Positions 34,641 to 43,596 are shown, counted from the first letter of the stretch. The stretch is 50,982 nt of DNA from JAFHCF01 sp048497495 (GCA_048497495.1 JAFHCF010000200.1:1-50982); one strand, 5' to 3'. Notes: generated by a model from the sequence alone, not told the origin. Translations and numbers: made by a program.

Positions 34641-36408
34641 GGGAGGTCTCCTCGGGCGCCTCGGCGCGGGGTCTGGGTGAGGGCGGATCGGCCGGCAGGG
34701 CGCGGCCGGCGGCGTGATGGGCGGCGATGAAGCCGAAGGTCATCGCCGGGCCGAGCGTGATGCCGCCGGCGGGGTAGCGCCCGGCCATGATCGAATTCAT
34801 GTCGTTGCCGACGGCCCAGAGGCCCTCGATCGCCGCGCCGTCCTCGCCGAGCACCCGGGCGTCGGCGTCGGTGACGAGGCCGGCGAAGGTGCCGAGGCTC
34901 CCCGGCACGATCTCCACCGCGTAGAACGGCGCCCGTTCGATCGGCGCGACACAGGGGTTCGGCCCATGGTCGGGATCGCCCTGGACCCGCTCGTAGGGCG
35001 TCGCGCCACGGCCGAAGGCCGGATCCTCGCCGTGGGCAGCGGCGGCGTTGAAGCCCTCGATCGTGGCGGCGAGCCCTGCGGCATCGATGCCGCAGGCCCG
35101 CGCCAGATCGCCGATCGTGCGGCCGCGTTTCAGGTAGCCGCTCTTCAACCACGGCCCGAGCGGGAAGGGGCGCGGCCGGGCGTGGCCGAGCCCGTAGTGA
35201 CGCTGGAAGGCGTGGTCGCAGATCAGCCAGGCCCGCGCCGGCTCACCCTCGGGCGTCGCGGCGAAGAGGCCGTTCATGAAATCATGGTAGCTGCCGGCCT
35301 CGTCGACGAAGCGGCGACCGTCGCGGGTCACCGCGATCAGGCCGGGCTTGGCCCGCTCGACCAGATGGGGGAAGGCGCCGGTCGAGCCGTCGGCTCGGAC
35401 GACCAGCGACACCGGCGCCCAGGCCCCGGCATGGGGCAGCGTCGTCGCCACGCGTCCGCCGACGCTCTCGCCGAGCCGCAGCCCGTCGCCCCGGTTGCCG
35501 GGCGGCGCCGCCGAGCGGTGGTCGCGACCGGTCGGATCGTGGGGAAACAGCCGCGCCTTGCGCGCGATGTCGTGGGGAAAGCCGCCGCAGGCGAGCACCA
35601 CGCCGCGCCGGGCGGCGACCTCGACGGTCTCGCCCTCGCGCCGCGCCCGCACCCCGACGACGCGCCCGCCGTCGCGGATCAGGCCCTCGACCGGGGTGGC
35701 GACCGCGATCTCGACGCCGCGATCGAAGGCGGAGCGGGCGAGCCGGGCGACGAGTGCATGGCCGTTGACGAGATGCATCCCGCGACCGTGGACCGCGAGA
35801 TCGCGGAGATGGCGCAGCAGCCGGCCGGCGACGTGCAGCGCCGAGCGCGGGTGGCGCGTCGCCTCCAGGAAGTGGCGCAGATCCGCGCCGGACGCGATGC
35901 CCATGCCGAAGGGCGAGACGAGATCGAGCGGCGGCGCCAGATCGGCGATCCGCGCGCCGAGAAGCCGCCCGTCGAAGGCCTCGGCGCAGACCGAGCGCCC
36001 GCCGGTGCCGGCGCCGGGGCTGCCGCCGTGAAAATCCGGCATGGCGTTGCCGCCGAAGAAGCGCACCGCCGTCTTCTCCTCGAGGAAGTCGATCATCCGC
36101 GGTCCCTGGTCGAGGAAGCGGTCGATCCGGGCGGCGTCGAAACCGTCGCCGAGTTCGTGGACGAGATAGGCACGCGGCGCCTCCACGGACTCGTCGATGC
36201 CGGCGACGCGGGCATGGCGGTTGCGCGGGATCCACAGCCAGCCGCCCGACCAGGCGGTGGTGCCGCCGAAGCGCGAGGCCTTCTCGACCACCACCACCTC
36301 GAGCCCGAGATGAGCGGCGGTGACGGCGGCCGACAGCCCGGCGGCGCCGGAACCGACGACGACGAGATCGACTTCGCGCGGCAGCGCGGGGGCGGGACGA
36401 GACGGCAT
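34630..36408 (-). CDS. FAD-binding dehydrogenase (3-ketosteroid dehydrogenase family), copy 2
   Basis: 592 residues. FAD motif VDLVVVGSGAAGLSAAVTAA then VVVEKASRFGGTTAWSGG; C-terminal LWAVGNDMNSIMAGRYPAGGITLGPAM with the Gly-rich FAD contact and NDM signature. Shares the overall plan and many blocks (HGPNPC, FADG/KSGYL) with the copy at 31400, so the two are paralogues. Follows iclR by 46 bp and overlaps the NIPSNAP gene. Ribosome site is weak. The substrate is probably a cyclic keto acid; not determinable from sequence. Confidence 0.87.
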   Translation of the reverse strand: MPSRPAPALPREVDLVVVGSGAAGLSAAVTAAHLGLEVVVVEKASRFGGTTAWSGGWLWIPRNRHARVAGIDESVEAPRAYLVHELGDGFDAARIDRFLDQGPRMIDFLEEKTAVRFFGGNAMPDFHGGSPGAGTGGRSVCAEAFDGRLLGARIADLAPPLDLVSPFGMGIASGADLRHFLEATRHPRSALHVAGRLLRHLRDLAVHGRGMHLVNGHALVARLARSAFDRGVEIAVATPVEGLIRDGGRVVGVRARREGETVEVAARRGVVLACGGFPHDIARKARLFPHDPTGRDHRSAAPPGNRGDGLRLGESVGGRVATTLPHAGAWAPVSLVVRADGSTGAFPHLVERAKPGLIAVTRDGRRFVDEAGSYHDFMNGLFAATPEGEPARAWLICDHAFQRHYGLGHARPRPFPLGPWLKSGYLKRGRTIGDLARACGIDAAGLAATIEGFNAAAAHGEDPAFGRGATPYERVQGDPDHGPNPCVAPIERAPFYAVEIVPGSLGTFAGLVTDADARVLGEDGAAIEGLWAVGNDMNSIMAGRYPAGGITLGPAMTFGFIAAHHAAGRALPADPPSPRPRAEAPEETSHAL

Positions 36409-36454
36409 GGCTCTTCGAACCGATGGCGATGCCGAACCCGCGCGCCCCGATCGA

Positions 36455-37243
36455 TCAGGCGGGCGCGCGGGTCCGGAACAGGGGCGATGCCGCCGCCGCG
36501 ATCCCGAGATCGGCGGCGGCGGCGACGAGATGCGGCCCGATCGCGGCGATGCGGTCGGGGGTGAAGCGGAAGCAGGGGCCGGCGACCGAGATGGCGCCGA
36601 GCACCGCGCCGTCGGCGCCGACGACCGGCGCGGCGAGCGCGGTCATGCCGGGGGTGAAGGTCTCCACCGTCACCGCCCAGCCGCGCCGACGCGCCTCCGC
36701 CAGAGCGGTGGTGAGGGCCGAGGCGGTGGTCACCGCGTTGGGGCCATAGTCCTTCGGCGCGCCGAAGCCCTGTCTCGCGACCAGCATCAGCGCCTCGTCG
36801 TCGCTCATCGCCGACATCAGCGCCTGACCGGAGGACGAGCACGACAGCCGCGCCTCCTGGCCCATGTCGGCGTCGTAGATCAGGCCGGACCGCGCCCCTT
36901 GTGCCTTGGCCACCCAGGTGAGCCGCCCGTCCTGCCACACCGACAGGCGCACCAACTCGCCGCTCGCCTCCGCCAGCCGATCGAGGAAGGGTTGGGCGAC
37001 GTCGACCACGCCGCAAGCCGCGAGATGGCCGAGGCCGAGGGCGGTCATCCGCAGCGTCAGCGCATAGTCGCCGTGCTCGCGGGTCTGGCGCACCCAGCCC
37101 ATCCGCATCATGTCGGCGAGCAGGCGATGGCAGCCGCTCTTGGGCATGTCGAGGCGTTCGGCGAGGACGGCGAGGGCGAGGCCGTTCGGCTCGACCGCCA
37201 AGGCCTCCAGGATGCCGAGGGTCCGTTCCAATACGCCGCTCAT
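36455..37243 (-). CDS. IclR-family transcriptional regulator
   Basis: 262 residues. Winged HTH at 1-70 (LERTLGILEALAVEPNGLALAVLAERLDMPKSGCHRLLADMM) and an IclR effector domain (GELVRLSVWQDGRLTWVAKAQG, SSSGQALMSAM, FTPGMTALAAPVVGADGAVLGAISVAGP). Start ATG 37243 with GAGG 8 nt upstream; the frame is open further back but lacks family sequence. Leads the operon with the flavoprotein, NIPSNAP and TIM-barrel genes and diverges from the second aroE-like gene; IclR-box-like sites lie between them and at 31327, defining a likely local regulon. Confidence 0.93.
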   Translation of the reverse strand: MSGVLERTLGILEALAVEPNGLALAVLAERLDMPKSGCHRLLADMMRMGWVRQTREHGDYALTLRMTALGLGHLAACGVVDVAQPFLDRLAEASGELVRLSVWQDGRLTWVAKAQGARSGLIYDADMGQEARLSCSSSGQALMSAMSDDEALMLVARQGFGAPKDYGPNAVTTASALTTALAEARRRGWAVTVETFTPGMTALAAPVVGADGAVLGAISVAGPCFRFTPDRIAAIGPHLVAAAADLGIAAAASPLFRTRAPA

Positions 37244-37563
37244 GTCGAACCTCGTCGTTCTCTCGCCGCAAGGGCGCGCGTCGGCGCGCCGTCCCGCAAG
37301 CAATACGAGGCTTCACCCCGCCACGGCAATCCGGCCGGCTCGTCCGGAGTCCTCGCCCGGCGGGTCGAGTGGGAGTGGATCGTCGTCATCATCATCCCTC
37401 CCTTCCGGTCGGTGGGGTTCGACGAGGAGGATAAGCGGGATCACGATGAAATGGAACATCATATTTTTATTGAATGATATTCTGTTTTATGAAATGACCG
37501 ACTCTCGAGGAGGATGGCCCGGCGGGCCGTCCCGCGTCACCTTCACCTCCGAGGGAGGATCCC
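37244..37563. promoter_or_regulatory. Divergent iclR / aroE-like promoter region with IclR-box-like sites
   Basis: A 320-bp gap with an A/T-rich core. TGGAACATCATATTT (37452-37466) matches the inverse of the 31327 site in 11 of 15 positions; TTGAATGATATTCTG (37470-37484) matches it directly in 11 of 15. The two are 18 bp centre to centre, so tandem IclR dimers could sit on nearly the same helix face. GGGAGG of the downstream gene is at 37554-37559. Nothing else recognised. Confidence 0.55.
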
Positions 37564-38361
37564 ATGACGATCGAGCTCAGCGGCGCCACCCGGTTGGTCC
37601 CCATCGTCGGCGACCCGATCGCCCAGGTGAAGTCGCCGGCCGGCATGAGCGCCGCCTTCGCCGAGGCCGGGCGCGACACGCTGGTCGTCCCCGCCCATGT
37701 GGCGCCGGCCGATCTCGCGACCTGGATGGCGGGGCTCGCCGTCACCCGCAACGTCGACGGGTTGATCGTCACCGTGCCGCACAAGTTCGCCGCCTACGGA
37801 TTTTGCGCCACCGCGTCGGAACGCGCCCATTTCCTCGAGGCGGTCAACGTCCTGCGCCGCAATCCCGACGGCTCGTGGCACGGCGACATGTTCGACGGCC
37901 TCGGCTACGTCACCGCCGCGAAGGCCGCCGGTTGCGTCCTCGAGGGCGCCTCGGTGCTGCTGGTCGGCGCCGGTGGGGCGGGCACGGCGATCGCCCAGGC
38001 GGTGACGGCGGCGGGGGCGGCGCGACTGGCGATCCACGACACCGACCCGATCCGCCGCGATGTCCTGGTGGCGCGGTTGGCGGCGATCGGCGCGTCGGTC
38101 GAAGTCGGGTCCGGCGATCCGCGCGGCTTCGACGTGGTGCTCAACGCCACGCCGATCGGCATGGGCGCGAGCGACCCCCTGCCGGTCGACGGGAGCAGCC
38201 TCGAGCCCGCGATGTTCGTCGGCTGCGTCGTCACCGAGCCGAAGGTGCCGCCGTTGATCGAGGCCGCGCGCGCGCTCGGCTGCCGCACCATGACCGGCGC
38301 CGACATGTTCCGCGAGGTGCGCGACCTGATGCTGGCCTTCCTGCTGGCCGAGCCGGACTGA
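37564..38361 (+). CDS. Shikimate/quinate dehydrogenase-like protein (AroE family), copy 2
   Basis: 265-residue dehydrogenase. N-terminal IVGDPIAQVKSPAGMS retains a serine-type substrate loop, followed by IVTVPHK (catalytic Lys), the DMFDGLGY Asp, LLVGAGGAGTAIAQA (nucleotide loop), LNATPIGMG and TGADMFREV. A strong GGGAGG precedes ATG 37564. Two AroE-like genes in acid-catabolic clusters suggest neither is the biosynthetic enzyme. Single-gene rightward unit under the candidate IclR operators, convergent with polA. Confidence 0.88.
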   Translation: MTIELSGATRLVPIVGDPIAQVKSPAGMSAAFAEAGRDTLVVPAHVAPADLATWMAGLAVTRNVDGLIVTVPHKFAAYGFCATASERAHFLEAVNVLRRNPDGSWHGDMFDGLGYVTAAKAAGCVLEGASVLLVGAGGAGTAIAQAVTAAGAARLAIHDTDPIRRDVLVARLAAIGASVEVGSGDPRGFDVVLNATPIGMGASDPLPVDGSSLEPAMFVGCVVTEPKVPPLIEAARALGCRTMTGADMFREVRDLMLAFLLAEPD

Positions 38362-38396
38362 GGCGCCGGCCCCGAGGCGGGATCCGAGCGTTGGTC

Positions 38397-41300
38397 TCAG
38401 TGCGCCTCGTCCCAGTTGGCCGCCGCCCGCGCGTCGACCACCAGCGGCACCCGCAGCCGCACCGCCGGCTCCGCCGCGCCCTCCATCACCCGCTTGACCA
38501 CCGGAAGGGTCGCCTCGACCTGCCCCTCCGGCACCTCGAAGATCAATTCGTCGTGGACCTGCAGCAGCATCTGGGCCGAGAGCCTCGCCTCCGCCAGCGC
38601 CTCGTCCATGCGGATCATGGCGCGGCGGATGATGTCGGCGGCCGAGCCCTGAATCGGCGCGTTGATCGCGGCGCGCTCGTTGAAGGCGCGCACCGCCGCG
38701 TTCCTGTCGGTGATGCCGGGGTAGTGCGCCCGCCGGCCGAACAGCGTCGTGACGAAACCCTTGGCCTTGGCCTCTCCCTTGGCCCAGTCCATGTAGTCGC
38801 GGATGCCGGGGAAGCGCTCGAAATACTTCTTGATGTAGGCGCCCGCCTCCTCGCGGCCGATGCCGAGCTGGTTGGCCAGCCCGAAGGCCGAGATGCCGTA
38901 GATGATGCCGAAGTTGATCGCCTTGGCGCGGCGGCGGATCATCGGATCCATGCCGGCGACGGGGACGCCGAACATCTCCGACGCCGTCATCGCATGGATG
39001 TCGATGCCGTCGGCGAAGGCCTGGCGCAGCGCCGGCACCTCGGCGATGTGGGCGAGGACGCGCAGCTCGATCTGGCTGTAGTCGGCCGAGATCAGTTTGT
39101 GGCCCGGCGTCGCCACGAAGGCGCGGCGGATCTTGCGCCCCTCCTCGGTGCGGACGGGAATGTTCTGGACGTTGGGCTCAGACGACGACAGCCGCCCCGT
39201 CGTGGTGGCGGCCAGCGCGAAGGAGGTGTGGACCCGCTTGGTCGTCGGGTTCTCGAAGCTCGGCAGCGCGTCGGTATAGGTCGACTTCAGCTTCGACACC
39301 TGACGCCAGTCGAGCACCTTGCGCGGCAGCTCGTGGCCCTGCCCCGCCAGATCCTCCAGGATGTCGGCGCCGGTCGCCCAGGCGCCGGTGGCGGTCTTCT
39401 TCGGCGCCGGCAGGCCGAGCTTGCCGAACAGGATGTCGCCGAGCTGCTTCGGGGAGCCGACGTTGAAGCTCTCCCCGGCGAGTTCGGTGATCTCGGCTTC
39501 GAGCCGCCCCATGGTTTGGGCGAAGTCGCCGGAGAGCCGCGCCAGCATCTGCCGGTCGATGGCGATGCCGCGCCGTTCCATCGCCACGATGACGTCGACG
39601 AGCGGGCGCTCCAACGTCTCGTAGACGGTGGTGAGGCCTTCGGCCGCCAGGCGGGGTTTGAGACGCCGCCACAGCCGCAGCGTCACGTCGGCGTCCTCGG
39701 CCGCGTAAGTACTCGCCTTGTCGATGGCGACGCGATCGAAGGTGACCAGCGATTTGCCCGAGCCGGCGACGGTCTTGAACGGGATCGGCTCGTGGCCGAG
39801 CCATTTCTTCGACATCTCGTCCATGCCGTGGCCGCCGCGCCCGGCGTCGAGGGCGTAGGAGATCAGCATGGTGTCGTCGAAATTCGCGATCTCGAGCCCG
39901 TATTGCGTCAAGACCAGCGCGTCGTATTTGAGGTTCTGCCCGACCTTGAGCACGGATCGATCGGCGAGCAGCGGTTTCAGCGCCGCGAGCGCCTGGGCGA
40001 TCGGGATCTGGCCCTCGGTCAAGCCGTCGTCGAAGAGCCCGCCGCCGCCGGCCCGATGGGCGAGCGGCACGTAACAGGCCTTGCCCGGGGCGAGCGCCAG
40101 GGAGAAGCCGACGAGGTCCGCCTGGAGCGCGTCGAGCGAGGTGGTCTCGGTGTCGAAGGCGACGACGCCGGCCTCGCGGGCCTGCGTGATCCATTGCCCG
40201 AGCCGGTCGAGGGTGGCGACGGTCTCGTAGGCGGTGGTGTCGATCGGCGCATGGGCCTCGGCCGCGCGGGCCGCGGCGAGGGCCGCGGGGGTGCCGACGA
40301 GGGACTTGTCGGCGATCGCGGTGTTCGCGGCGCCTTCCAGCCCCCCCTCCCTGCCCTTCCCCATCGAGGGGGGAGGGGACGCCGGAGGAGATGTCTGGTC
40401 GCCACCATCGACGCTTGCATTGCCGAAGAGCGAGCCGTCTGACGAGGCTCGGCTCGAAGTGCCGGACCCGCCGTTTTCGTCCCCTTCCCCCTGGAGGGGG
40501 AGGGACAGGGAGGGGGGGCTCCGAGGATCGGTCGCGCTGCCGCCCGCCGGCGGCCAATGGGTCACCGGGACCTCCACCGGGGCGATCTCCTCGGCGACCG
40601 CGCCGGTCGCCTCCGCCACCCGGCGGGTCAGCGCGTTGAAGTCCATCGCCTTGAGGAAGCCGACCAGCCGCACCCCGTCGATCGAGGCGACCGCCAGATC
40701 CTCGATCGGCGTCGTCACCGGCACGGCGCGGTCGAGGGTGACGAGCTTCAGCGAGATCCGCGCCTTGTCGGCGTTGTCGAGGAGCGACTGCCGGCGCTTC
40801 GGCTGCTTGATCTCGCCGGCGCGGGCGAGCAGCGTTTCGACGTCGCCATATTCGTTGATCAGTTGCGCCGCCGTCTTGACGCCGATGCCGGGAACGCCCG
40901 GCACGTTGTCCACCGGATCGCCGGCCAGCGCCTGGACGTCGACCACCTTGTCGGGTGTCACCCCGAACTTCTCGAACACCTCGTCGGGCCCGATGCGCTT
41001 GTCCTTCATCGTGTCGAGCATGACGACGCCCGGCTCGATCAGCTGCATCAGATCCTTGTCGGAGGCGACGATGGTGACGTCGGCGCCGGCCGCGCGCGCC
41101 TGGGTCGCGTAGGTCGCGATCAGGTCGTCGGCCTCGAAGCCCTGTTGCTCGACGCAGGCGACGTTGAAGGCCCGCGTCGCCTCGCGGATCAGCCCGAACT
41201 GGGGCCGGAGATCCTCCGGCGCCTCCGGGCGATGGGCCTTGTAGAGATCGTAGAGATCGTTGCGGAAGGTGATGCCGGAGGCATCGAAGATCACCGCCAG

Positions 41301-41537
41301 ATGGGTCGGCTCGACCCCGGCGCCGGTCTTCTTCGCCTCCTTCAGAAGGCGGAACAGCATGTTGCAGAAGCCCGAGACCGCCCCCACCGGCACCCCGTCG
41401 GCCTTGCGCGTCAGCGGCGGCAGGGCGTGATAGGCGCGAAAGATGTAGGACGACCCGTCGACCAGGAAGAGATGGTCGCCGGCTCGGATCGGTCGCGCGT
41501 GAGCGCCGTTGGGAAGGCTCGTGATCATGGCGCGCAT
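38397..41537 (-). CDS. polA: DNA polymerase I
   Basis: 1046 residues; repair and Okazaki-fragment polymerase. 5'-3' nuclease domain about 20-320 (YIFRAYHALPPL, GFEADDLIATYA, GVPGIGVKTAAQLI), 3'-5' exonuclease domain about 425-620 with metal residues intact (VVAFDTETTSLDA), polymerase domain to the end with motif A (LISADYSQIELRVLAH), motif B (RRRAKAINFGIIYG) and motif C (LQVHDELIFEV). Residues about 339-400 between the nuclease and exonuclease domains are a low-complexity insert made of two inverted palindromic repeats. ATG 41528 is an alternative start. Confidence 0.97.
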   Translation of the reverse strand: MRAMITSLPNGAHARPIRAGDHLFLVDGSSYIFRAYHALPPLTRKADGVPVGAVSGFCNMLFRLLKEAKKTGAGVEPTHLAVIFDASGITFRNDLYDLYKAHRPEAPEDLRPQFGLIREATRAFNVACVEQQGFEADDLIATYATQARAAGADVTIVASDKDLMQLIEPGVVMLDTMKDKRIGPDEVFEKFGVTPDKVVDVQALAGDPVDNVPGVPGIGVKTAAQLINEYGDVETLLARAGEIKQPKRRQSLLDNADKARISLKLVTLDRAVPVTTPIEDLAVASIDGVRLVGFLKAMDFNALTRRVAEATGAVAEEIAPVEVPVTHWPPAGGSATDPRSPPSLSLPLQGEGDENGGSGTSSRASSDGSLFGNASVDGGDQTSPPASPPPSMGKGREGGLEGAANTAIADKSLVGTPAALAAARAAEAHAPIDTTAYETVATLDRLGQWITQAREAGVVAFDTETTSLDALQADLVGFSLALAPGKACYVPLAHRAGGGGLFDDGLTEGQIPIAQALAALKPLLADRSVLKVGQNLKYDALVLTQYGLEIANFDDTMLISYALDAGRGGHGMDEMSKKWLGHEPIPFKTVAGSGKSLVTFDRVAIDKASTYAAEDADVTLRLWRRLKPRLAAEGLTTVYETLERPLVDVIVAMERRGIAIDRQMLARLSGDFAQTMGRLEAEITELAGESFNVGSPKQLGDILFGKLGLPAPKKTATGAWATGADILEDLAGQGHELPRKVLDWRQVSKLKSTYTDALPSFENPTTKRVHTSFALAATTTGRLSSSEPNVQNIPVRTEEGRKIRRAFVATPGHKLISADYSQIELRVLAHIAEVPALRQAFADGIDIHAMTASEMFGVPVAGMDPMIRRRAKAINFGIIYGISAFGLANQLGIGREEAGAYIKKYFERFPGIRDYMDWAKGEAKAKGFVTTLFGRRAHYPGITDRNAAVRAFNERAAINAPIQGSAADIIRRAMIRMDEALAEARLSAQMLLQVHDELIFEVPEGQVEATLPVVKRVMEGAAEPAVRLRVPLVVDARAAANWDEAH
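40336..40385. repeat. G/C-rich palindromic repeat, copy 2 (inside polA)
   Basis: CCCCCCCTCCC ... CCTTCCCC-ATCG-AGGGGGGAGGGG. Aligns with copy 3 read in the opposite direction. In the polA frame it encodes PPASPPPSMGKGREGGLEG. No frameshift or stop results. Confidence 0.75.
40475..40524. repeat. G/C-rich palindromic repeat, copy 3 (inside polA)
   Basis: CCCCTTCCCCCTGGAGGGGGAGGGAC followed by AGGGAGGGGGG, split here to show its arms; inverted with respect to copy 2, 90 bp away. In the polA frame it encodes SPPSLSLPLQGEGDENGG. Confidence 0.75.
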
Positions 41538-41575
41538 CTTACGGGGCCACGGGCGCCGAACAAGCGCCGATCGCC

Positions 41576-41611
41576 GTCTCTCCCCCGTCGGCTCGAGGGG
41601 GAGGGCGAGAC
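41576..41611. repeat. G/C-rich palindromic repeat, copy 4
   Basis: GTCTCTCCCCC and GAGGGGGAGGG...GAGAC face each other across about 8 bases, in the gap between the polA start and the esterase stop. Shares the C-block/G-block core with copies 1-3 but is shorter. It could also act as a transcript-ending or -stabilising hairpin for the esterase gene; there is no T-run. Confidence 0.6.
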
Positions 41612-41622
41612 GCGGCGCGCGA

Positions 41623-42618
41623 TCATCGAAGCCCGGCCGTCTCCTCGAGGAACCGCCCGGCCGCCGCCAGGGTCTCGTCGACGAGGTCGAGCCGCTTGCC
41701 GAAGCGCAGATAGCCGTGGACGACCCCGGGGGTCACCCGCAGACGATTGGGCACGCCCGCCGCCGTCAGCCTCGCCGCCGCCCGCAGGGTGTCGTCGCGC
41801 AAGGGATCGTGGCTCGCCGCGTCGAGGAAGAGCGGCGGCAGGTCGGTGAAATCGGCGCGGAGCGGCGCGGCGAGGCCGGGATCGGCGGCGCGGGCGCCGA
41901 GATGGTTGGCCCAGTACCAGCGCATCCGCGCGCTCGACAGCAGGTGGTGCTCGTCGGCGCCGAAGGCGCGATGGCTCGGCGTGTCGAAGCCCGGCGCGAA
42001 GCAGCCGTAGAAGAGGAGCCCGGCGGCGGCCTTCGCCAGCCCCGCGTCGCGGCGGGCGAGGAGCAGCGCCAGGACCGTCTGGGCGCCGGCCGAATCGCCG
42101 GCGACGACGATCCGCGACGGCTCGATCGCGGTCCCGAGGCCGCCCGCCGTCAGGAAGGCGAAGCCGGCGGCGGCGTCCTCGACCGGGGCGGGATGGGGAT
42201 GCTCCGGCGCCAGCCGATAGGCGATCGACAGCACCGGCAGCCGACAGGCGGCGGCGAGCCGGCGGGCGAGCCCGTCGTGGCTGTCGAGCGAACCGAAGGT
42301 CCAGCCGCCGCCATGGGCATAGAGGATGGCGGCATCGGCGGGAGCGCCCTCGGGGCGATAGAACCGGGCGTGCATGTCGCCGGCCGCCGTCGGGATCGTC
42401 AGATCGTCGACCTCGTCGCAAGGGAAGCGCGGTTCGTTCCAGACGATCGCCGCGAGCGCCACCGCCCGCCGTTGCGCCGCGAGCGACGTCACCGCCGGAT
42501 CGAGGCGCGGCATCGCCGCGGCTTCCGCGAGGATCCTCGCCATCTCCGGATCGAGGGGCGGGGTCGCCGGCGGCGTCGAGGAATCTTCTTCCGTGCGCTC
42601 TGCGGCCATCGTCCTCAT
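41623..42618 (-). CDS. Alpha/beta hydrolase (HSL/arylesterase family)
   Basis: 331-residue esterase of the hormone-sensitive-lipase family. Oxyanion-hole motif YAHGGGWTFGS, nucleophile elbow IVVAGDSAGAQ (Ser), acid in ASHDPLRDD (Asp) and catalytic His in GVVHGYLRFG are all present. No signal peptide, so cytoplasmic. ATG 42618 has GGTGGA upstream; ATG 42609 is an alternative. Stands alone between polA and a GntR gene; substrate probably short-chain esters. Confidence 0.9.
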   Translation of the reverse strand: MRTMAAERTEEDSSTPPATPPLDPEMARILAEAAAMPRLDPAVTSLAAQRRAVALAAIVWNEPRFPCDEVDDLTIPTAAGDMHARFYRPEGAPADAAILYAHGGGWTFGSLDSHDGLARRLAAACRLPVLSIAYRLAPEHPHPAPVEDAAAGFAFLTAGGLGTAIEPSRIVVAGDSAGAQTVLALLLARRDAGLAKAAAGLLFYGCFAPGFDTPSHRAFGADEHHLLSSARMRWYWANHLGARAADPGLAAPLRADFTDLPPLFLDAASHDPLRDDTLRAAARLTAAGVPNRLRVTPGVVHGYLRFGKRLDLVDETLAAAGRFLEETAGLR

Positions 42619-42791
42619 CCGTTCCACCCGGAGCCTGTCGCGGCACCGGCGGACCGGCGCGAATGCCAGGATACTTCGCCGCCCGGCCGGCGTCGACGCC
42701 GGCGCGGCGGAGCAGCCCACGGCGGCGCGTCGGCCGTTCCGGCGGCGGTCGGGAGGAGCGGGGGGATGGGTCGGGTCGGGTCGCGCGACGT

Positions 42792-43544
42792 CTAGTACCC
42801 GCTCGCCCGGCTGCGCTGTTGGCTGGCGGCGAGCAGCGCCGCGTCGGGCTCGCGGTCCTCGAAGAGCTCCGGCCAACGGGCGGCGAGCTTGGGCAGCGAC
42901 ACCAGGATCTCGGTGAGATGGACGCGCATCGCGGCTTCCGCGGCGGGCGCGTCGCCCTTCTCGACGGCGTCGAGGATGGCGAGATGTTGCGCCAGCACGG
43001 TCTTCATCGGGATGGCGTCGCTCATGTCGAGGTAGCGCACCCGATCCATCTGGGCCTTCTGCTCCTGCACCACGTTCCACGAATTGGGCCGGCCGGCGGC
43101 GGCGGCGAGAAGGTGATGGAATTCCTCGTCGAGGGCGAAGAGACGGCCACCGTCGCCGGCCGTGAACGCCCGCGCGGTCTCGTCGAGACAGGCGCGCACC
43201 GGCGCCAGCATCGCCGGATCGGCGCGCCGTGCCGCATCCCGCGCCACCGCGCATTCGATCGCCTCGCGTACGAACCGGGCGTCCTCGACCGCCTCCACCG
43301 AGATCTTCACCACCATCGTGCCGCGCTGCGGCAGCACCCGCACCAGCCCGGATTCGGCGAGCTTGATGAAGGCCTCGCGCACCGGCTGGCGCGAAACGCC
43401 GAAGCGGCGAGCCAGATCCTGTTCGGAGAGTTTCTCGCCCGGACGAATGCGCATCGTCACGATGGCGTGGCGCAGCCACTCGACCAGACGGCGGGCGATC
43501 GGCTCGGCGGAAGAAGACATTGCGGGCAGCGTAATCAGGTCCAT
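42792..43544 (-). CDS. GntR-family regulator, FCD (FadR) subfamily, probable hexuronate repressor
   Basis: 250 residues. Winged HTH about 15-80 (IRPGEKLSEQDLARRFGVSRQPVREAFIKL) and a helical FCD effector domain with metal/acid-binding residues (LDEEFHHLLAAAAG, LAQHLAILDAVEKGDAPAAEAAM). Divergent from uxaC, so UxuR/ExuR-like control is likely. ATG 43544 is chosen because AAGG lies 8 nt upstream; this ribosome site is inside the palindromic GTATACCTTACCATAC element, so autorepression would be direct. Confidence 0.9.
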   Translation of the reverse strand: MDLITLPAMSSSAEPIARRLVEWLRHAIVTMRIRPGEKLSEQDLARRFGVSRQPVREAFIKLAESGLVRVLPQRGTMVVKISVEAVEDARFVREAIECAVARDAARRADPAMLAPVRACLDETARAFTAGDGGRLFALDEEFHHLLAAAAGRPNSWNVVQEQKAQMDRVRYLDMSDAIPMKTVLAQHLAILDAVEKGDAPAAEAAMRVHLTEILVSLPKLAARWPELFEDREPDAALLAASQQRSRASGY

Positions 43545-43547
43545 GAT

Positions 43548-43596
43548 GTATACCTTACCATACGAGTTTGCTCTTGCGAAGGAAAAACTTCCATAC
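43548..43596. promoter_or_regulatory. Candidate operator pair between GntR gene and uxaC
   Basis: GTATACCTTACCATAC (43548-43563) is an imperfect palindrome, and its half-site CCATAC recurs at 43591-43596, exactly 33 bp (about three helical turns) from 43558. The first overlaps the ribosome site of the GntR gene. Likely targets of the FCD regulator controlling both directions. Confidence 0.45.

Noticed and set aside
37110..40442. Plus-strand frame of 1110 codons through the aroE-like and polA region
   Set aside because: Spans a real gene in another frame and the antisense of polA; no recognisable domains.
40336..41611. CRISPR or tandem repeat array
   Set aside because: Copies are palindromic, in mixed orientation and irregularly spaced; no spacer-repeat periodicity.
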